A stretch of 40,522 bases of DNA from Limnospira platensis (GCF_046480435.1 NZ_PKGC01000033.1); one strand, 5' to 3'. Counted from the stretch's first letter, positions 16,993-26,340 are shown. Translations and numbers: made by a program. The notes: a model not told the origin generated them from the letters alone.

Positions 16993-19245
16993 ATGAAAAC
17001 AGATATTTCTACTAAGGATTTAACTCTATACCCGGACGGAAAAGACACTACATTTGATGTGGTGGTTATCAATGATAGCGATCGCATGAGTAGCTTTCAA
17101 CTAGAGATATCCGCTGCTGGGGTGGAGTCAGATCGTGAATGGCTTTGGTACACAGTTACACCGCAAAGTGCGAATAAACCACCGGGGGACAAAACTGAGT
17201 TTCATGTGAAAGTGCTGCGATCGCCTATTCCTGGATTTGTGGGGTTAGTCAATCTCACCGTTAAAGTATTTTCCCTGGAATTAATGACCGAAGAACGTCA
17301 CATTCTCAGGCTCAATATCATCGAGTCTGTTAGTGAGTGTCCGTTTCGAGTCGAACTCCCTACCAAACCCATTCAGACTCTCCCCAATAGTCAAGTGGAA
17401 ATTGCCTTTAGTATCCACAATAATAGTCAAAAGGCGATCGCTGTTACCTTATCCGTACATAGTAGCAAGCGAGAATGGTTCCTGTTTGATAATCAAACTA
17501 CTTTTAACCTTCCGCCACAGCAGAGTCAAAATTACTCCTTTACCTGCAAAGTTCCCGAAATGCACGCTGCTGTTGCTGGGGTCTATCCCTTTACGGTGAT
17601 CGGACAGTATCGCAACCAGAATTCACCGCCAACTAGAGGCCACATAGAAGTTTTACCCACCGGAAACGTAGATTTTGATGCCTTTCCCAAACGGCAATTA
17701 GTCCCCGCTCGTCGGCCTTGGCTGCCCCAATGGGGCATAGAACCGCCTGTTTACCAATTAGAATTCACCAACAATTCTAATTATTCTCAGGGACGAACTG
17801 CCGAAATTCTGGAAATCACAACCCCCACGTTCAATAACTACCCTAAAGTCGGGGGGGATATTGAACCTAGAGACGGAGAAAATGAGTTTTCCATTTATCC
17901 CGAACAGGTAAATTTGGCTCCGGGAGAAACCCAAACTCTGGAACTTATCGCCTACAGCAAACGGCCTTGGTTGGGTATCGGTAAAACACAGACCATTACA
18001 GTTAAGGAGGCTGTGGTATCTCCCCTAACTCCCGCTTCTAGCGCTTTAGGTGGTTTGTCGAAGGAAATCACAATTTCCCCAATTGCTGACGACCTCCCAC
18101 TAACTGATGAACATACAGCCCACAGTGAACAGAAGGGTCTGCAAATTCTGGAGTTGAGACTATTACCGATTATTCCCCGGTGGTTACAGGTGGCGATCGC
18201 ACTACTGATTTTAGGTGGTATTTGGTGGTTTTTGTATGCCGCTTTCCGACTTAACTATCATGCTGCTTCCGTCAATGTGGTTAGGTTTAACGGTTTGGGG
18301 GATATGGCGATTAGCACCTCCAATGACCAGACTCTGCGGGGGTGGCGAGTTCGGGAAAATAGACTGCAACCCATGGGTTTGTTGGGGAATTTGGGGAAGG
18401 CGGGGCGCACAGGTTTGTATCGCCCGGTTGATAATAATCAGGTGGCTGTGGGGTTGGAAAATGGGGAAATTCAGATTTGGGATTTGCTCAACTTGGCTGA
18501 CAGCCCCCGGCGCTCCCTTTCTTATCGCCGGGATGATCGGGTCATGGCTTTGGCTTATAGTCAAAATTCCCAGTATTTATTCAGTGGCCACGGCAGCGGT
18601 TTAATACTGCAATGGTATCTGGGACCTACGTTAAATCTCACTAATGTTGAGGAACCTCAGTTAATTCAGGAATTTGATTTCGCTATTTATGATATAGCCC
18701 CCGTTGGGGCGCGACAGGAAACTCTGGCGATCGCTGGTCGCTATAACCAATTGGTGCTTTGGGATACCACGGGCGGTAATCAAGGCTTGCGAACAGTTCC
18801 CTACCCAGCGGGGGGACAAGATGAATACATCACCTCTCTGGCTACAGCAGCAGATAAGCCTTTTTTGCTGGCTACAGCAGACGATCGCGGTTCCATCAGT
18901 GTCTGGAATCTCCGCGAATGCTTAACCAACCAGTCCGCCACTTGTCAAATTATAGATCAGTGGCAAGCTCACCAAGGCCAGCCCATCCGTTCTCTAGCTT
19001 TGACCGCTAATGGCTGCTATTTAGCCAGTACCGGAGATGATGGAGAGGTGATGCTGTGGCTATTGAATAGCACAGGAGAGCGATCTACCCAAAATATGGG
19101 GGGTGAGGCGATCGCGCGATCGCCCTCCCCCAAAAGCAGTTTAGATATCATTGCCATTGACTCCTACCTCCGCATTATCACAGGAGGTAGAGATCACCAA
19201 GTGCGCCTTCACCGCATCCAACAACCTCCCACTCCCTGTAATTAG
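16993..19245 (+). CDS. Ig-like tandem - TM - seven-bladed WD40 protein in CIS cluster
   Basis: A 750-residue protein from the ATG at 16993 (MKTDISTKDLTLYPDGKDTTFDV), preceded by GGAA; a longer frame to 16945 lacks homology-like features. The N-terminal ~390 residues are beta domains of the COG1470/NPCBM-associated type (TFDVVVINDSDRMSSFQLEIS..., VEIAFSIHNNSQKAIAVTLSV..., LAPGETQTLELIAYSKRPWLGIG). One membrane span lies at about 397-419 (LQVAIALLILGGIWWFLYAAF). The C-terminal ~330 residues carry seven WD40-like repeats (for example DQTLRGWRV, NGEIQIWDL, RGSISVWNL, DGEVMLWLL). There is no signal peptide, so the N-terminal half should be cytoplasmic and the propeller across the membrane, or the reverse; topology is unresolved. 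It shares its plan with the next gene product. A role in anchoring the injection apparatus is inferred. Confidence 0.85.
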   Translation: MKTDISTKDLTLYPDGKDTTFDVVVINDSDRMSSFQLEISAAGVESDREWLWYTVTPQSANKPPGDKTEFHVKVLRSPIPGFVGLVNLTVKVFSLELMTEERHILRLNIIESVSECPFRVELPTKPIQTLPNSQVEIAFSIHNNSQKAIAVTLSVHSSKREWFLFDNQTTFNLPPQQSQNYSFTCKVPEMHAAVAGVYPFTVIGQYRNQNSPPTRGHIEVLPTGNVDFDAFPKRQLVPARRPWLPQWGIEPPVYQLEFTNNSNYSQGRTAEILEITTPTFNNYPKVGGDIEPRDGENEFSIYPEQVNLAPGETQTLELIAYSKRPWLGIGKTQTITVKEAVVSPLTPASSALGGLSKEITISPIADDLPLTDEHTAHSEQKGLQILELRLLPIIPRWLQVAIALLILGGIWWFLYAAFRLNYHAASVNVVRFNGLGDMAISTSNDQTLRGWRVRENRLQPMGLLGNLGKAGRTGLYRPVDNNQVAVGLENGEIQIWDLLNLADSPRRSLSYRRDDRVMALAYSQNSQYLFSGHGSGLILQWYLGPTLNLTNVEEPQLIQEFDFAIYDIAPVGARQETLAIAGRYNQLVLWDTTGGNQGLRTVPYPAGGQDEYITSLATAADKPFLLATADDRGSISVWNLRECLTNQSATCQIIDQWQAHQGQPIRSLALTANGCYLASTGDDGEVMLWLLNSTGERSTQNMGGEAIARSPSPKSSLDIIAIDSYLRIITGGRDHQVRLHRIQQPPTPCN

Positions 19246-19287
19246 CAAAGGTAGAACAACTATTAATTATCCATTATCCATTAACTC

Positions 19288-22200
19288 ATGAGCAGTACAG
19301 AAATTGTATATGACGGCCAACAACAACCTAACAAAATCGTCGAGGGGGTTCCCGAACCAGACCTACAGACTTGGGGAAAATCTCTAACCCTAATTGCCAA
19401 CCCGTCCGGGGATTTTGCTATTACTGCTGGGGAAACCTTCGAGTTGCATATTACCCTAGTTAACCAGGGTCATTTGGGTGCGATTATTGACGTTTATATT
19501 GATGAAACCTCTACATCAGTATGGGAATGGTGTGCCATTCCTCACCAACGATTAGCCCTAAGTCCTCAGCAGAGTGCCGAAGTAGTCTTTGAATGTCCTG
19601 TGCCCCCCCAGGCGACTCCAGGAATTTACAATTACTTCCTAGTTGTAGATGCACCATTACACTACCCGGAAGATACCCCCATCCACCACAATGCTAATCT
19701 TCAGGTACTCCCACAAGTAGCGTCGGCGGTGCGACTTGATGATCCTACTTTTAGCCTGATACCCGCTACAACTTCCGTTGAACCAGCGATCGCCATAGCA
19801 GGACAGCCGTTAACCCTCCGTTTAATAGTCAATAACCGCGATCGCCGAGTGGATCGGTTTCGGTTGCACTGTACCGATGTCCCCCCCGAATGGGTAGAGA
19901 TCCAATACCCAGAAGGCTTGAATGATTTGGGTTTAGTCGTCGCCACTGATAGTTTAGCCCTCAATCCCGGGGCGCGAGGAGAGATTCAGTTAAAGTTAAA
20001 CCTACCGCCAGACATTGAGGCGGGGCGATATGCCACCACCATTACACTCAACTCCGAAAATCATCCTGATTTGACTCTGTTGGATATCCTCCACTTTCAT
20101 ATTAAGCCTAACTATGATTTGCGGTGGGATCTACAGACCGTGGTGGGTCGCATTCGCACCGGAAGCGGACAGTTTCAACTGCCAATCCAGAATCGAGGTA
20201 ATACAGATCGCCAACTGCAGTTTAACCCCCGCGAAGAAGGAGAAGTAGCAAATTGTCTGTATACTCTGATACCAGATGAGTTTCGGCTACCCCCAGAGGG
20301 GACTGTGGAAATGTCTGTCGAGGTCATCCCAAAACATTGGTGGTACAGACCTTGGTGGGGTCAGGGACGGGTGTTTGAGTTTTATTTGGAACCCCAAGAT
20401 TTGCACCGCTTGCCCCTCCCTCAAGAGCGTATCAATGGCACTCTAATTTGGGAGGCTCGCCCCTGGTGGCAGTTGTTGTTAGCCATTTTGCTGGGACTAG
20501 GAGCGATCGCCGCCTTGATTTTCGCGATCTGGTCTGTATTTTTTAAGCCTCCCACCCCCCCCAGGATTTTAGAGTTTAGATCCGAGTCCCTCAGCTACGC
20601 CGCCGCTAATGACGATTTTATTTATTTGGGTTGGGTAATTGGACCGCCCACTCGCCAAATCCGTGCCCTGCAAATTGTTGGCAAATCTCCTGATGGTAGC
20701 ATTTCCAGTGCTGCTGTTACCTATGATTTTAGTCGGGGTATTCCCGATGAGTTGGCTTCTGTGTGTACCCTCAGACAACTATTGCGATGCTACAATGTTC
20801 GCACTGATGCTCGTCGTCCTGGGGAGTATATTTTTGAGTTAAGGTTGCTTCCTAAAAACGATATTGACCAGATTCAAGTAGCAAAAACCAGTTTAATTAG
20901 GATTGCACCTCTACCTATTCCCCAAATTACCAGTTTTGATGTCAGATTAATCGATAGCAGCACCACAAGACCATCGCAGCGCCCGGAATTGACCACAGAC
21001 AGGGTTGATAATGCGATCGCACTCAATAACACCTTTCCTAATAGTGATTCTTTCTTTGCTCCCCAACCTCAGAGAATCGCACAATTTAGTTTTCAGATTC
21101 TCCATGGCGATCAAGTCCAAACCTTAAAATTAATCGGTCGCTCTCCCGATGGCCAGGTTAATTTTGAGCAGAAAACCTATACTGTCAATCCTGACCAATT
21201 CTCCGAAGATTTACTCGGTCTCTGTGAGGTTGACTTGGATGGGATTTTGACCTGTCAGGGGTTGCTTCACACAATGGAAAAACCTGATACTTATATTTTT
21301 GAATTACAAGTCATTTCCCGTCAATCTCTGGGGGAAGTCACCGACAGTCGCCCTGCTGATCCCATTGTCTGGGAACCTCCACCACCCCCACGGATAACCA
21401 CTTTTGCTTCCCCGTCTTCTACTTATCGTAGTGGTGAACAGCAACAAATTGAGTTTCAGTGGGTGATTGATAATGCCGCCCAACTTCAACAGTTGGAGTT
21501 GCGGAGTTTATCCCCCGACGGATTGGTTAATTTCCCCAAGATCACATATCGCTTTGATGGACAAATTCCCCAAACCTTACAAGATAAATGCCAAGTTACC
21601 GGGGAACAATTGGTTTGCAATAATCTGGCTATTCCACTACCAGACCCAGGACGCTATAATTTTGAGTTGACAGCTATTCAGCGTTCCGAACTTCCCGAAA
21701 CCGAGCCATCTCGACAAATTCATGCGATCGCTATTCAACCACCACTAGCCCCAGAAATTACTAATTTTCAAGCCGCACAATCTAACTATCAGGCTGGGAA
21801 AGATACTCCTATTCGTCTAAATTGGAGCCTCCAAAATCCTCAAGATTTGCTGGCTATTCGGATGGTTGGGCGCTCCCCCGAAAGAATAATTACAGTCCCC
21901 GAAATTATCTATCCTTTTAATGGTAGCATCCCCCAAGCACTTCAGAATAACTGCCAATTAACTGCTGAACAGCTTACCTGTATTAACGTCCCGACTTCCG
22001 CCCAACAACCTGGAGATTATATCTTTGAGTTAATACCTGTTCATCGGGGGAATTTGGCAGCCATGGCTACATCTATGGAAAGCGATCGCATTCGTATCCG
22101 ACCACGCCCGGTTCCCCCTCCTCAAATCAATGGTTTTCAGATTAATGGGGAGGATGCTCCCTTAAAATACGTCGTTATTATAGACCCTCAAACTTCTCCA

Positions 22201-22560
22201 TCACCTTTAAATTTATCATGGGAAGTTAGTGGTGCTGGTATCATACAAACCGAGTTACTCCCCGTTCCTGGCGTGGTTCCTAACCGTGGAAACTTGACCT
22301 ATCCCATTGCACCTCAGTCAGGACAGGATACCCTGACTCTCAGAGCCACTAATACTGACGGTAAACAGGTTCAACGTTCCATTTTGATTGAAAGGGTGCT
22401 TCTTCCTCAACCAGAACCTGCACCTCCTCCCAGACCTGATTCAGATAGCCCATCAGACAGCCCATCAGATAGCCCACAAGATACACAATTCACACCCTTT
22501 TCTCCTGACATAGAATCCAATCCTTGGGCTCCGATTGATAACCCACCGCAATTTAATTAA
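19288..22560 (+). CDS. Ig-like tandem - TM - Cys-pair repeat protein in CIS cluster, candidate membrane anchor
   Basis: A 1090-residue protein with no signal peptide. Residues ~30-390 form three or so Ig-like beta domains (FAITAGETFELHITLVNQG..., GQPLTLRLIVNNRDRRVDRFRL..., FQLPIQNRGNTDRQLQF). A single TM segment lies at ~396-420 (LLLAILLGLGAIAALIFAIWSVFF). After it come four related ~115-residue repeats (starting near 424, 541, 697 and 817), each carrying a loop with two cysteines 7-9 residues apart and ending YIFEL/YNFEL, then a fifth divergent repeat (~939-1040) and a Pro/Ser/Asp-rich tail (SDSPSDSPSDSP). The cysteine pairs suggest disulfides in an oxidising compartment (thylakoid lumen or periplasm). 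It closely mirrors the architecture of the preceding WD40 protein. The function is not known to me; membrane anchoring of the CIS baseplate is the best inference. Confidence 0.85.
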   Translation: MSSTEIVYDGQQQPNKIVEGVPEPDLQTWGKSLTLIANPSGDFAITAGETFELHITLVNQGHLGAIIDVYIDETSTSVWEWCAIPHQRLALSPQQSAEVVFECPVPPQATPGIYNYFLVVDAPLHYPEDTPIHHNANLQVLPQVASAVRLDDPTFSLIPATTSVEPAIAIAGQPLTLRLIVNNRDRRVDRFRLHCTDVPPEWVEIQYPEGLNDLGLVVATDSLALNPGARGEIQLKLNLPPDIEAGRYATTITLNSENHPDLTLLDILHFHIKPNYDLRWDLQTVVGRIRTGSGQFQLPIQNRGNTDRQLQFNPREEGEVANCLYTLIPDEFRLPPEGTVEMSVEVIPKHWWYRPWWGQGRVFEFYLEPQDLHRLPLPQERINGTLIWEARPWWQLLLAILLGLGAIAALIFAIWSVFFKPPTPPRILEFRSESLSYAAANDDFIYLGWVIGPPTRQIRALQIVGKSPDGSISSAAVTYDFSRGIPDELASVCTLRQLLRCYNVRTDARRPGEYIFELRLLPKNDIDQIQVAKTSLIRIAPLPIPQITSFDVRLIDSSTTRPSQRPELTTDRVDNAIALNNTFPNSDSFFAPQPQRIAQFSFQILHGDQVQTLKLIGRSPDGQVNFEQKTYTVNPDQFSEDLLGLCEVDLDGILTCQGLLHTMEKPDTYIFELQVISRQSLGEVTDSRPADPIVWEPPPPPRITTFASPSSTYRSGEQQQIEFQWVIDNAAQLQQLELRSLSPDGLVNFPKITYRFDGQIPQTLQDKCQVTGEQLVCNNLAIPLPDPGRYNFELTAIQRSELPETEPSRQIHAIAIQPPLAPEITNFQAAQSNYQAGKDTPIRLNWSLQNPQDLLAIRMVGRSPERIITVPEIIYPFNGSIPQALQNNCQLTAEQLTCINVPTSAQQPGDYIFELIPVHRGNLAAMATSMESDRIRIRPRPVPPPQINGFQINGEDAPLKYVVIIDPQTSPSPLNLSWEVSGAGIIQTELLPVPGVVPNRGNLTYPIAPQSGQDTLTLRATNTDGKQVQRSILIERVLLPQPEPAPPPRPDSDSPSDSPSDSPQDTQFTPFSPDIESNPWAPIDNPPQFN

Positions 22561-22589
22561 ATGTCCCGTCCTAATTATCCCTAAGTTCA

Positions 22590-23378
22590 ATGAACAGTCA
22601 ACAAATCTTTCAACAACAAGCTATTCCCGGAATTATTGGCGGATTAGGTCCTTTAGCACATATTGAATTTGAACGGCTATTACTGGCTTTTAATTCCAGT
22701 CGCGGTGCTTGTGGCGATCGCCAACACCCGATTTGGTTTTTAATTAATGCTACAGACCTTCCCGACCGCACCCAAAGTTTACTAGGAAATCAGCCAAGTT
22801 GTGCCCCTGGTTTAGTCAAATATGGTCAAATATTAGAAGTGGCTGGGGCCGATTTTTTGGTCATTACCTGTAACACTTCTCACGGATTTTATGATCTAGT
22901 CCAGTCTCAGTTAAATATTCCCTGGATTCATATTATGCAGGAGACAGTTAGATTTATTAAACTGCATTATCCTGAACTTAATCGCGTGGGGATTTTAGCC
23001 ACTAATGGAACTTTACAAGCCCATCTATATCAGGATAGTTTAACGGCGGCGGGATTAACAGCGATCGCCCCGATTTTAAACTCCGAATTACAGCAAGATA
23101 TCATGAATGCTATTTACCATCCAATTTGGGGGATTAAAGCCACAGGAGTTCAAATTTTGCCCCCCCCTATTAACATCTTAAAAACCGCTGTAAAGTGGCT
23201 GGAAAACCAAGGGGCAGATTTATTAATTGCTGGATGTACAGAGATTTCTGTAGTGTTAAAACTACTGGATACCAGCTCATTAATAGCAATAGACCCCTTG
23301 GAAATTCTGGCAAATTTGACATTAGATTTAGCATTTGGCTATGAGAATATCCCCGAAATATCAAGCCCCCTTAAATAG
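22590..23378 (+). CDS. Aspartate/glutamate racemase family protein
   Basis: A 262-residue member of the Asp/Glu racemase superfamily, which inverts the alpha-carbon of acidic amino acids with two cysteines and no cofactor. The N-terminal GIIGGLGPLAHIEFERLL matches the racemase GxxGGxGPxA loop; the two catalytic Cys are in LVITCNTSH (about residue 94) and LIAGCTEIS (about 218). The length is usual. It starts 29 bp after the CIS cluster's last gene and may be read through from it, although the functions look unrelated. It ends 7 bp from the stop of a convergent acidic amino acid symporter gene, a suggestive pairing. The exact substrate (Asp, Glu or another) cannot be read from sequence. Confidence 0.88.
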   Translation: MNSQQIFQQQAIPGIIGGLGPLAHIEFERLLLAFNSSRGACGDRQHPIWFLINATDLPDRTQSLLGNQPSCAPGLVKYGQILEVAGADFLVITCNTSHGFYDLVQSQLNIPWIHIMQETVRFIKLHYPELNRVGILATNGTLQAHLYQDSLTAAGLTAIAPILNSELQQDIMNAIYHPIWGIKATGVQILPPPINILKTAVKWLENQGADLLIAGCTEISVVLKLLDTSSLIAIDPLEILANLTLDLAFGYENIPEISSPLK

Positions 23379-23385
23379 TTATCGA

Positions 23386-24717
23386 TTATCCGATAGTAGT
23401 ATCTTTAGAAAGCGCTAAGGTTGTGGTTGTCTCAGTTGGTAGGGGGTGAGTATCGGCGATCGCTGCTGTCGCTGCAATTCCGGTATGCACAATAGTTAAA
23501 GTTCGGAAAGGGTCAATAATAGGGTCGATCGCAATTAATAATACCAGTATAGCTTCTAGGGGTAATCCCAAAGGTTTTAAAATTATATCCAACAGGGTCA
23601 GCGTTAAAATTCCCGTCGCCCCCGCCGTTGCCATTCCTGCTAAAATAGAAGCGATAATGATAATTACAAAACTCGACAGGTTAAAGTCATAGTTATAGAG
23701 TTGCGCCACAAACACCGAAGTTGTCGCAAAATAAGCCACCGGACCAAATCGACACACCGTTATCGCTAGGGGAATGACTAAATTAACTGTCTGTTTATCA
23801 AAGTTTAAGTGTTCATCTAAAGCTGAAATAGCAGAAGGTAAACAGGTAAAACTACTGCGAGTAGCTAAAGCTAAAATTGTGGGTTCTTTTAAGACCATCA
23901 AAACCCGACCAAAGCCATAGCCAGACTTCTGCCAAATTACCAGGGTACTGATAATGTATATAATCAGAAAAGCTACAATGGCAATAATCACAAAATTTTG
24001 CATAGCTACCAAAATCCCAAAACCTGTAGTTGCCATTTGGGAAGCTAACAGGAAACACAAACCAAACGGTAAGAATAAAATCATCCAATCAATCAATTTT
24101 TTCGAGGTATTAAATATGGTTTCCAAAAGATTAAATACGTCCTCCTTGGCGGGTTCTTTGGAATATCCCATAGCGATACCAAACACAATGGAAAAAAATA
24201 GTATTTCCAGAGAATTACCCTGGCTGAGAGAGGCAAAAATATTCTCAGGTACTAAGCTAAACAAAAAAGATATTAACAGTGATTTTTCTGTAGTCTCCGG
24301 CATTGGACCAGTCAAAGATACCTCAAAATCTAACTCTGAAGTATTCACAACTACCCCCAAAGCTGCGAGGGTAGAATCTTCTAAATTACCCCCAGGATTA
24401 GTTAAAAATGCCACGGTTGCACCAATGATACTAACCCCTAATAAACTGAGGGAAAATACTATTAAAATCCGTTTGACATATTTATTGGCTTCATGACTAG
24501 AAATTAGCTTACCTACACTCATTGTTATGGCTGAAAATAACAACGGTAAAACGCACATTTTGAGGAGGATTAAATATAGGTCTCCAAAGGGGGTTAACAG
24601 TAGGGCAATATCTTGATGAACAATGCCAATATATACACCCAGAAGGATAGCCGGAACAATCGACCAGGGATTTTTTAGGCTTTTAACTAACTGCTTAAAG
24701 ACGCTGTAAAAATTCAT
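23386..24717 (-). CDS. Dicarboxylate/amino acid:cation symporter (DAACS family)
   Basis: A 443-residue integral inner-membrane transporter of the SDF/DAACS family (GltP/GltPh relatives), which imports glutamate, aspartate or C4-dicarboxylates with Na+ or H+. There are about eight hydrophobic helices. Family motifs are visible: ILLKMCVLPLLFSAI in an early helix, the HP1-region TRSSFTCLPSAISAL (a variant of the serine-rich motif), AGMATAGATGILTLTL in TM7/HP2, and AIDPIIDPFRTLTIV in TM8, where substrate-binding Asp residues lie in relatives. It starts 22 bp after the stop of the SBP/PG-binding gene and is probably co-transcribed with it. It converges with the Asp/Glu racemase. Acidic amino acid uptake is inferred from family and context. 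Confidence 0.9.
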   Translation of the reverse strand: MNFYSVFKQLVKSLKNPWSIVPAILLGVYIGIVHQDIALLLTPFGDLYLILLKMCVLPLLFSAITMSVGKLISSHEANKYVKRILIVFSLSLLGVSIIGATVAFLTNPGGNLEDSTLAALGVVVNTSELDFEVSLTGPMPETTEKSLLISFLFSLVPENIFASLSQGNSLEILFFSIVFGIAMGYSKEPAKEDVFNLLETIFNTSKKLIDWMILFLPFGLCFLLASQMATTGFGILVAMQNFVIIAIVAFLIIYIISTLVIWQKSGYGFGRVLMVLKEPTILALATRSSFTCLPSAISALDEHLNFDKQTVNLVIPLAITVCRFGPVAYFATTSVFVAQLYNYDFNLSSFVIIIIASILAGMATAGATGILTLTLLDIILKPLGLPLEAILVLLIAIDPIIDPFRTLTIVHTGIAATAAIADTHPLPTETTTTLALSKDTTIG

Positions 24718-24739
24718 ATTTTATCAGTGGGTATTTTGG

Positions 24740-25945
24740 TTAATTTTGTGAGGTGAGTTGACGAGAATTAGATGGGGAAACCAACAAATCCGAATAATCT
24801 TCTAATAACTGACTAACTGTATATTTTTTGTCGTTCATTGTTAGATACAAATTCACAAACTGTAACAGGTGATTACTAGACCACGGTAAAGCGATCGCGA
24901 TCGGATCTTGGGTATCTGTTAACGCGACCGTTTGAAAATTTAAAGCCACATTGGGGTAATTAATCAGAATCTTTTTAACTTCCAACTCATCCCGATATGC
25001 TGCTAGTATATCTCCCCTCATTGCACCTCTAATTAAATCCTCCCAATTGGAATATCTGATAATCGTAGCTTTGGGAAATTTTGCCCTAGCAAATATCTCA
25101 TAAGAAGAGGCATTAATTACACCTATCTTCCCCTGAAAATCTCTCAAAAAATCTACCAAATCTTTATTTCTTGTGGCTTGAGTTAATTGCAAGCGATTTA
25201 ACAAAAGACCATGGCGCATGGTTAAATATGGATGAGAAAATGAAATAATTTTTGCCCTTTCTAAGGTTTGACTTAGTTTGGAAATCGCCATATCCGCATC
25301 ACCTTTATAAACCCTATTCACCACTTCATTAAAGGTTTTTGCACTGCGATCGAACCTAACTTGTACTCCTAGACTTTTGGCAATTTTTCTCCCTATTTCA
25401 ACATCTAATCCGATTAATTCACCGTCTACATTTTCCGCAAAAAAAGGCGGCGAATCTTCTTGATTTATCGCGACGATTAACTCTCCTCGATCTATGATTT
25501 TTTGCATATCTGGAGACATAGAGCTTGACGACTGATTTTTCTGGGCAATAACAGCAGCATTTCCTAGTAAATACTCCCAGGTTTCTTGATTAACTATGCC
25601 AGTGCTTTCTAAGCCGATATCAAGTTGAAAATTAGAAATAGCTTCTCGGGTTTGTTCCCCATAAATGCCATCGATCGCCCCTAGATAATACCCCTTTTGT
25701 TGTAAGCGATTTTGTAGCTCGATAATATCATAATCTCCCCAGGCTTCAGTCACCCCTAAATCGCCATTATTACTATCAGGCACAGTTTCCGCAATCCTTA
25801 ATTGTGCCCGATTACCCAGAGATTCTGAAGATAAAAATATGGGTGCATCTTGAGTTTTTACTAAGGGGGTAAAAATTAAAACACTTCCCAAGCATATAGC
25901 CAATAAAATCAGAACGTTGTATTTCCAGTTAGAGAGTATTTTCAT
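24740..25945 (-). CDS. PG-binding domain fused to SBP_bac_3 solute-binding protein
   Basis: A 401-residue exported protein. It has an N-terminal signal anchor (VLILLAICLGSVLIFTPLV, about residues 11-29), a PG_binding_1 domain (about 70-128: IIELQNRLQQKGYYLGAIDGIYGEQTREAISNFQ) and a periplasmic amino-acid-binding fold of family 3 (about 150-390: RGELIVAINQEDSPPFF...GELIGLDVEIGRKIAKSLGVQVRF...GDADMAISKLSQTLERAKIISFSHPY). The family-3 fold normally serves ABC importers, but here the next gene is a secondary symporter rather than permease/ATPase genes. The PG-binding domain would tether it to the wall. It could present amino acids to the symporter or act as a sensor; both are inferences. Confidence 0.87.
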   Translation of the reverse strand: MKILSNWKYNVLILLAICLGSVLIFTPLVKTQDAPIFLSSESLGNRAQLRIAETVPDSNNGDLGVTEAWGDYDIIELQNRLQQKGYYLGAIDGIYGEQTREAISNFQLDIGLESTGIVNQETWEYLLGNAAVIAQKNQSSSSMSPDMQKIIDRGELIVAINQEDSPPFFAENVDGELIGLDVEIGRKIAKSLGVQVRFDRSAKTFNEVVNRVYKGDADMAISKLSQTLERAKIISFSHPYLTMRHGLLLNRLQLTQATRNKDLVDFLRDFQGKIGVINASSYEIFARAKFPKATIIRYSNWEDLIRGAMRGDILAAYRDELEVKKILINYPNVALNFQTVALTDTQDPIAIALPWSSNHLLQFVNLYLTMNDKKYTVSQLLEDYSDLLVSPSNSRQLTSQN

Positions 25946-26340
25946 ACAAATAATAATTGCTTTCCTGTCTTTTTCGCATCAATTGAGCTTGATAGTTTTT
26001 TATCCCCCCCCAAGTCTTCAAGACTAAATTTTGAGTATCCAGTTATTCAGTTAGTGTCCCCAGGTGTAGGATTATTGTACTTTACCATTATTATTACTCT
26101 GATCAGGATAAAGTGTAGCAGTTACTAACGGTTTTGGCATCCCAATTGATACCCCAACCCAGACCCCAATCTACTTGGACTCTATCAATGATCATTATAC
26201 ATCATGCGATCGCCATTACCATCATTTCCAGCCAACCCACAGACCCTAGGTAATATAGCCAGTTGGCAGAAATCAGGTTTTTAGGTAATAATGAAAGTAT
26301 CGCCGATATTATCAAGTAGTTTCGCACTCATTAACAAATC
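25946..26340. other. 395-bp divergent intergenic region
   Basis: This lies between two divergent genes (SBP fusion on the minus strand, GHL10-like on the plus strand) and must hold both promoters. A short perfect palindrome AATGATCATT lies at 26187-26196, and a HIP1 octamer near 26206. I see no gene, and no hexamer pair strong enough to call. Confidence 0.5.
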
